DNA from: Liolophura sinensis
Taxonomy: Eukaryota > Mollusca > Polyplacophora > Chitonida > Chitonidae
Assembly: GCF_032854445.1 (NCBI RefSeq)
Contig: NC_088300.1
Location: 49,283,682-49,347,681, forward strand
Reading direction: 5' to 3'
DNA length: 64,000 bases
Of this stretch, positions 62,201 through 64,000 are shown piece by piece; position 1 is the stretch's first letter, and the number at the start of each line of letters is the position of its first letter. Below the pieces are notes generated by a model that worked only from the letters and a program-made list of their open reading frames with translations, had not been told where the DNA came from and did no database searches. A program made the translations under genes and the position numbers.

Positions 62201-63427
62201 TTAAAAGAACTTAAATGTTCTAGATGCTGAACTGGATGTGATTTATTTTAATGGACTTGTATATGTTCAGAATCCAAGAGCTTGAGGTACATGTTGAAAG
62301 AATGAAGCAGCAACAAGATTCCATGCAGAGAAAGTTGAAAGAAGAAACAGAGAGGAAAACAAAGCTTGAGGTAAGGCACAGTCCTACCTTGTAGAATGGG
62401 AATGATTTTCAACTCTGAAATTCTGCCATGTCTTATGATATCCTATATAAATGTTCTTTAGCAGTAGCATTGGTAAGTTAATATTTCTAACCAAAAGTTC
62501 AGTAACTTTGTCATATCCTGGCTCTGAGAAGGTGAGGAAAATAAAGTGTGTATTGGTTTTGATATTGATTGACAGACTTGTTAGCAGCAAACATGTCACC
62601 AGTTTCCTAGCTGTTTGAAATTTGTTATAACGGAACCCAGCAGGCATTTGTTTGTGTTCAAAAGTGTCAGGAATTGCATGTGAATACAGAGTTGTCTCCC
62701 CTTAACATGAACATATGTATTATACAGCGGGACATGCAGAAAGAACAGCAGAGAGTGAAGGAATTAGAACTGAAGAATGAACAGCAGCAGAAGATGTTAA
62801 AGAGGAAGAATGCAGAGATAGCTGCAGCTCAGAGGAAACTCAGAGGAAGCTCTCTGCCTCCAATTCATGGGTGAGAGAAATGGCATAGATGGGGAGAGGA
62901 TTCCTCCCTTTCATGTACAAATTTGAATGGTGTAGCCCTACCAATCTATGTTATGACTTAAAATGCTCAGCGTTTTTCAGCACTTTCAACAAACCTGTAC
63001 AATTGTAACATTGTGTGATATCAAGTGGAATAAGGAAACACCAATTTAATTTTGTTTTTACAAGTGAGCCTGCAATAGAAAAATCCAAAAATGGGATAGA
63101 AATAAATAAAAGCTTACCTAATTTTTTGTCGGATCTTGAATTCAAGACATACAAACATTCATTGATATATTTTTAGTGCTTAGTGTATAGTGATCGTATT
63201 CTAAGCAAGAAAACGATGTATGTATGGTGTGCATGTGGTGATACTTGAAGGTAGTTGTGTAGTATCAAATGTGAAGTCAGTTGCAGATTCAGGATGTGTA
63301 AATCATTTGTGTGTCTGTGTTTTCTTTCAGGGAAGAGTATGATAAACTAGAAGAACAGAAAATGTGGCTGGACACTGAAATTGAGAAAGTTATACAACAA
63401 CGGCAGCAAATGGAGAATCTGAATGAG
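35288..63427 (+). CDS. KIF27: KIF27-type kinesin (KIF7/KIF27/Costal-2 family), 3' end outside window
   Basis: Twenty-six coding exons, 2991 nt, 997 codons so far: 35288-35338, 39607-39744, 40539-40625, 42273-42380, 42674-42806, 44045-44191, 44886-44951, 45501-45605, 45843-45964, 54555-54656, 55177-55257, 55984-56102, 56487-56622, 57184-57267, 57385-57471, 57978-58097, 58704-58820, 59083-59321, 59967-60085, 60524-60704, 61300-61396, 61666-61769, 61988-62095, 62271-62370, 62728-62870, 63331-63427. An N-terminal motor (about 11-355) is followed by coiled coils. Family-specific stretches are [44 protein letters not shown] and WLDTEIEKV. Relatives act at cilia: KIF7 in Hedgehog signalling, KIF27 with Fused/STK36 in motile cilia. 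Whether this is one pre-duplication KIF7/27 gene cannot be told here. Human KIF27 is about 1400 aa, so roughly 400 residues lie to the right. Translation could also start at M7 ([14 protein letters not shown]), which aligns with the human N-terminus. Confidence 0.95.
36450..36612 (-). mobile_element. Family-1 SINE, 5'-truncated, in KIF27 intron
   Basis: 'ttatttgattggtgtttaat', 'ggcgtactcaagaatatttc', 'cccgggggaaacccacagcc' and 'acagaccttcccacgtac', then the match stops before the tRNA-like head. Antisense to KIF27. The surrounding intron (35339-39606) otherwise shows only AT-rich sequence and the 31-bp minisatellite. Confidence 0.85.
38776..39364. repeat. 31-bp minisatellite, 19 units, in the first KIF27 intron
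   Basis: The unit 'ggtgtatcattggtccaaag' plus 'tcatgttcaca' repeats 19 times at exactly 31 bp with no indel. Variation is nearly confined to the 8 bases after 'caaag' (tcatgttc, tcttgttc, ccttgttc and similar). The array ends about 240 bp before coding exon 2. Open frames of up to 199 codons exist only because 31 is not a multiple of 3 and the unit lacks stops in the relevant frames; the repeated peptide is not a protein I recognise. Confidence 0.95.
40928..41022 (+). mobile_element. Family-1 SINE 3' half
   Basis: 'cctgtgggctcttcccggtt', 'ccaccataatgctggccgcc' and 'agtgaaatattcttgagtat' followed by 'ggcgttaaac'. KIF27 intron 3, sense orientation. Confidence 0.85.
41738..41812 (+). mobile_element. 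Family-1 SINE 3' end
   Basis: 'atcatataagtgaaatatcc' and 'gtgtaaaacaccaatcgaat' followed by (AAAT)n. The sequence upstream to about 41600 may be a decayed body. KIF27 intron 3. Confidence 0.75.
42113..42258 (+). mobile_element. Family-1 SINE directly before the P-loop exon acceptor
   Basis: 'gggaaggtctgccagcttct', 'ctgtctgttttcctctcact', 'gatgctggccgctttcatat' and 'gaaacaccaatcaagtaaac' with an A-rich tail. The tail ends about 15 bp before the acceptor of the exon starting at 42273. Only 'ctgatttcttctcaag' separates them, so the likely branch-point zone is at the SINE boundary. Confidence 0.8.
43074..43870. other. Intron stretch with recurring 'caggcca' words, unassigned
   Basis: Contains 'gcaggcca' or close variants at about 43110, 43130, 43815 and 43834, and an open frame at 43494-43682 that I do not recognise. 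It may be a decayed transposon, but I could not define terminal repeats. Confidence 0.25.
43905..44003 (+). mobile_element. Family-1 SINE fragment before the switch I exon
   Basis: 'tgtgcccggttttgtataac', 'tgaaatgttcttcaatatgg' and 'taccaatcaaataaataaat' with an A-rich tail ending near 44003. The acceptor of the switch I exon is at 44044. A block of the SINE core ('cctcccaccataatgctggc') is deleted. Confidence 0.75.
45965..54554 (+). other. Large KIF27 intron (8.6 kb)
   Basis: Separates residues K319 and D320 inside the motor. I find no convincing nested gene; open frames such as 47333-47671 (minus) and 53899-54261 (minus) match nothing I know. Features are a MITE-like end at 46651, a MITE-like half copy at 49404-49510, a compositionally distinct patch at 48200-48720 with a TATAAAAGG word at 48540, and a possible alternative first exon at 54417. 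Confidence 0.6.
49404..49510 (+). mobile_element. Half copy of the MITE-like element
   Basis: 'accttaattcttcgacctttt' and 'caaccagcactgtgaccaat', then 'gagaactatggggtgtagag' and 'tttgaagcttgcgg'. This matches the reverse complement of 12540-12664 over about 100 bp. The opposite terminal repeat was not found. Confidence 0.5.
54417..54656 (+). CDS. Candidate alternative first exon of KIF27 (motor-core-less form)
   Basis: An ATG in strong context (accATGG) at 54417 opens a frame of 46 codons that joins without interruption, in the same frame, the constitutive exon beginning at 54555 (DSLGGNAKT). The novel segment begins [17 protein letters not shown] and ends [14 protein letters not shown]. An in-frame TAA lies four codons upstream of the ATG. 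The codons look coding-like and are GC-richer than the surrounding intron. If transcribed from an internal promoter, the product would lack residues 1-319 (P-loop, both switches) but keep the last motor strand and helix and the whole coiled-coil scaffold. Alternatively the frame is open by chance and 'cttcctaaattccag' is only the normal acceptor. There is no conservation or expression evidence here. Confidence 0.4.
55177..63427 (+). other. KIF27: KIF27 neck and coiled-coil stalk exons
   Basis: Coding exons 11-26 encode residues 354-997. The neck ([11 protein letters not shown]) is followed by heptad-rich coiled coil to about 562. A low-complexity Ser/acidic linker follows (about 563-720), with [28 protein letters not shown] and an Asp/Glu-rich stretch near 650-680 in the long exon 59083-59321. 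A second long coiled coil, 735-997, carries [15 protein letters not shown] and [13 protein letters not shown]. The linker has many potential phosphorylation sites (for example [16 protein letters not shown]). Stalks of this family bind Fused and Gli/Ci in flies and vertebrates; that is family knowledge, not visible here. Confidence 0.9.
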
Positions 63428-64000
63428 GTAATACAGCAGTGTGAAATGAATTAGCTGATATTACCAATATTCACAGTTAAAATTAGAATAAATGTAAAAT
63501 CTCTTGCTGAGATAAGCATGTTAGCTTTACCCAGCTTTTTTAGTGTAGCAAGTATATCAAGATCCTATTCTTGTTAGCTCAGTGGTTTACATGCATTCTA
63601 GCATTCATTTGAAAATTCGAGATTGACTGAATGATTGATCATGGCTTAATGCCACATACTTCATCCATATTGTCGTCGCTGTTCAAGGTTGAAAATTGCT
63701 TTGTAGTCAGGGCTTTACTGTAGAGCAGTCTACACGACCATCGTACCGCCAGCCCTTGACCAGTGAGGGTATTATACATCATGATTCAGCTCCATCAAGC
63801 TCCACTATGGCCTGATGTGTGTGTCAAGTATATATGTGGCTGATTCCACAAGGCCTTTCCTAACAGGCCAAAATTTGAAATATGCTGATATTGTACCCTA
63901 GAAATTGAACGGAAGATGGCCAAATAAGTGACCTTTTTTAATCATCCCCCCCTTTCCATAGCAGAGTGGATTCCTCCCATTTCTCTCAGGTTTCCAGTAC
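63428..64000 (+). other. KIF27 intron running off the right edge
   Basis: Begins with the donor 'gaggtaatac' at 63428. It contains AT-rich sequence and a possible decayed family-2 SINE end ('tgaatgattgatcatggctt', 63630). The next coding exon lies outside the window. Confidence 0.7.

Overview
This is animal genomic DNA, AT-rich and intron-rich, with GT-AG introns, three conserved eukaryotic genes and many SINEs. The dominant SINE has a tRNA-like head and an end that reads 'acgccgtactcaagaatattt' on the opposite strand. It resembles SINEs I associate with molluscan and other lophotrochozoan genomes, so a mollusc is my best guess; that assignment is inference. I see no bacterial, plasmid or viral genes.  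LAYOUT. (1) 1-10.5 kb is gene-poor. It holds a SINE, a satellite of about 46 units of 70 bp (2.11-5.66 kb) split by a later SINE insertion, and unassigned AT-rich DNA. (2) 10.9-21.8 kb, minus strand: a complete 11-exon YIPF3 gene (391 aa), a Golgi five-pass Yip1-family membrane protein. (3) 21.8-27.1 kb is intergenic, with SINE copies and a 47-bp tandem repeat. (4) 27.15-33.38 kb, minus strand: a complete 10-exon SAP30BP/HCNGP gene (315 aa), a nuclear transcription/splicing protein. (5) 33.4-35.3 kb is a shared divergent promoter region. (6) 35.29 kb to beyond the right edge, plus strand: KIF27 (KIF7/KIF27/Costal-2 kinesin family). It has 26 coding exons and 997 codons in the window and is open at the 3' end. 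Its motor domain has an intact P-loop, switch I and switch II.  Every splice junction was placed by hand from GT-AG sites, phase continuity and family similarity. Phases close exactly in all three genes: 1176 nt for YIPF3, 948 nt for SAP30BP and 2991 nt so far for KIF27. The three genes have unrelated jobs (Golgi membrane, nuclear RNA/transcription, cilium/Hedgehog kinesin). Only SAP30BP and KIF27 share architecture, being head to head.  MOST INTERESTING. A 46-codon open reading frame with a strong Kozak start (54417) runs in frame, without a gap, into the KIF27 exon encoding the end of the motor. This could be an internal alternative first exon giving a KIF27 form without the ATPase core. Other points are a symmetric 66-bp cassette-type exon before switch II, a tandem acceptor (QTK in or out), an AUG-UGA start-stop element in the KIF27 leader, SINEs abutting splice sites of KIF27 and YIPF3, a 31-bp minisatellite with no length change over 19 units, and a candidate MITE family.
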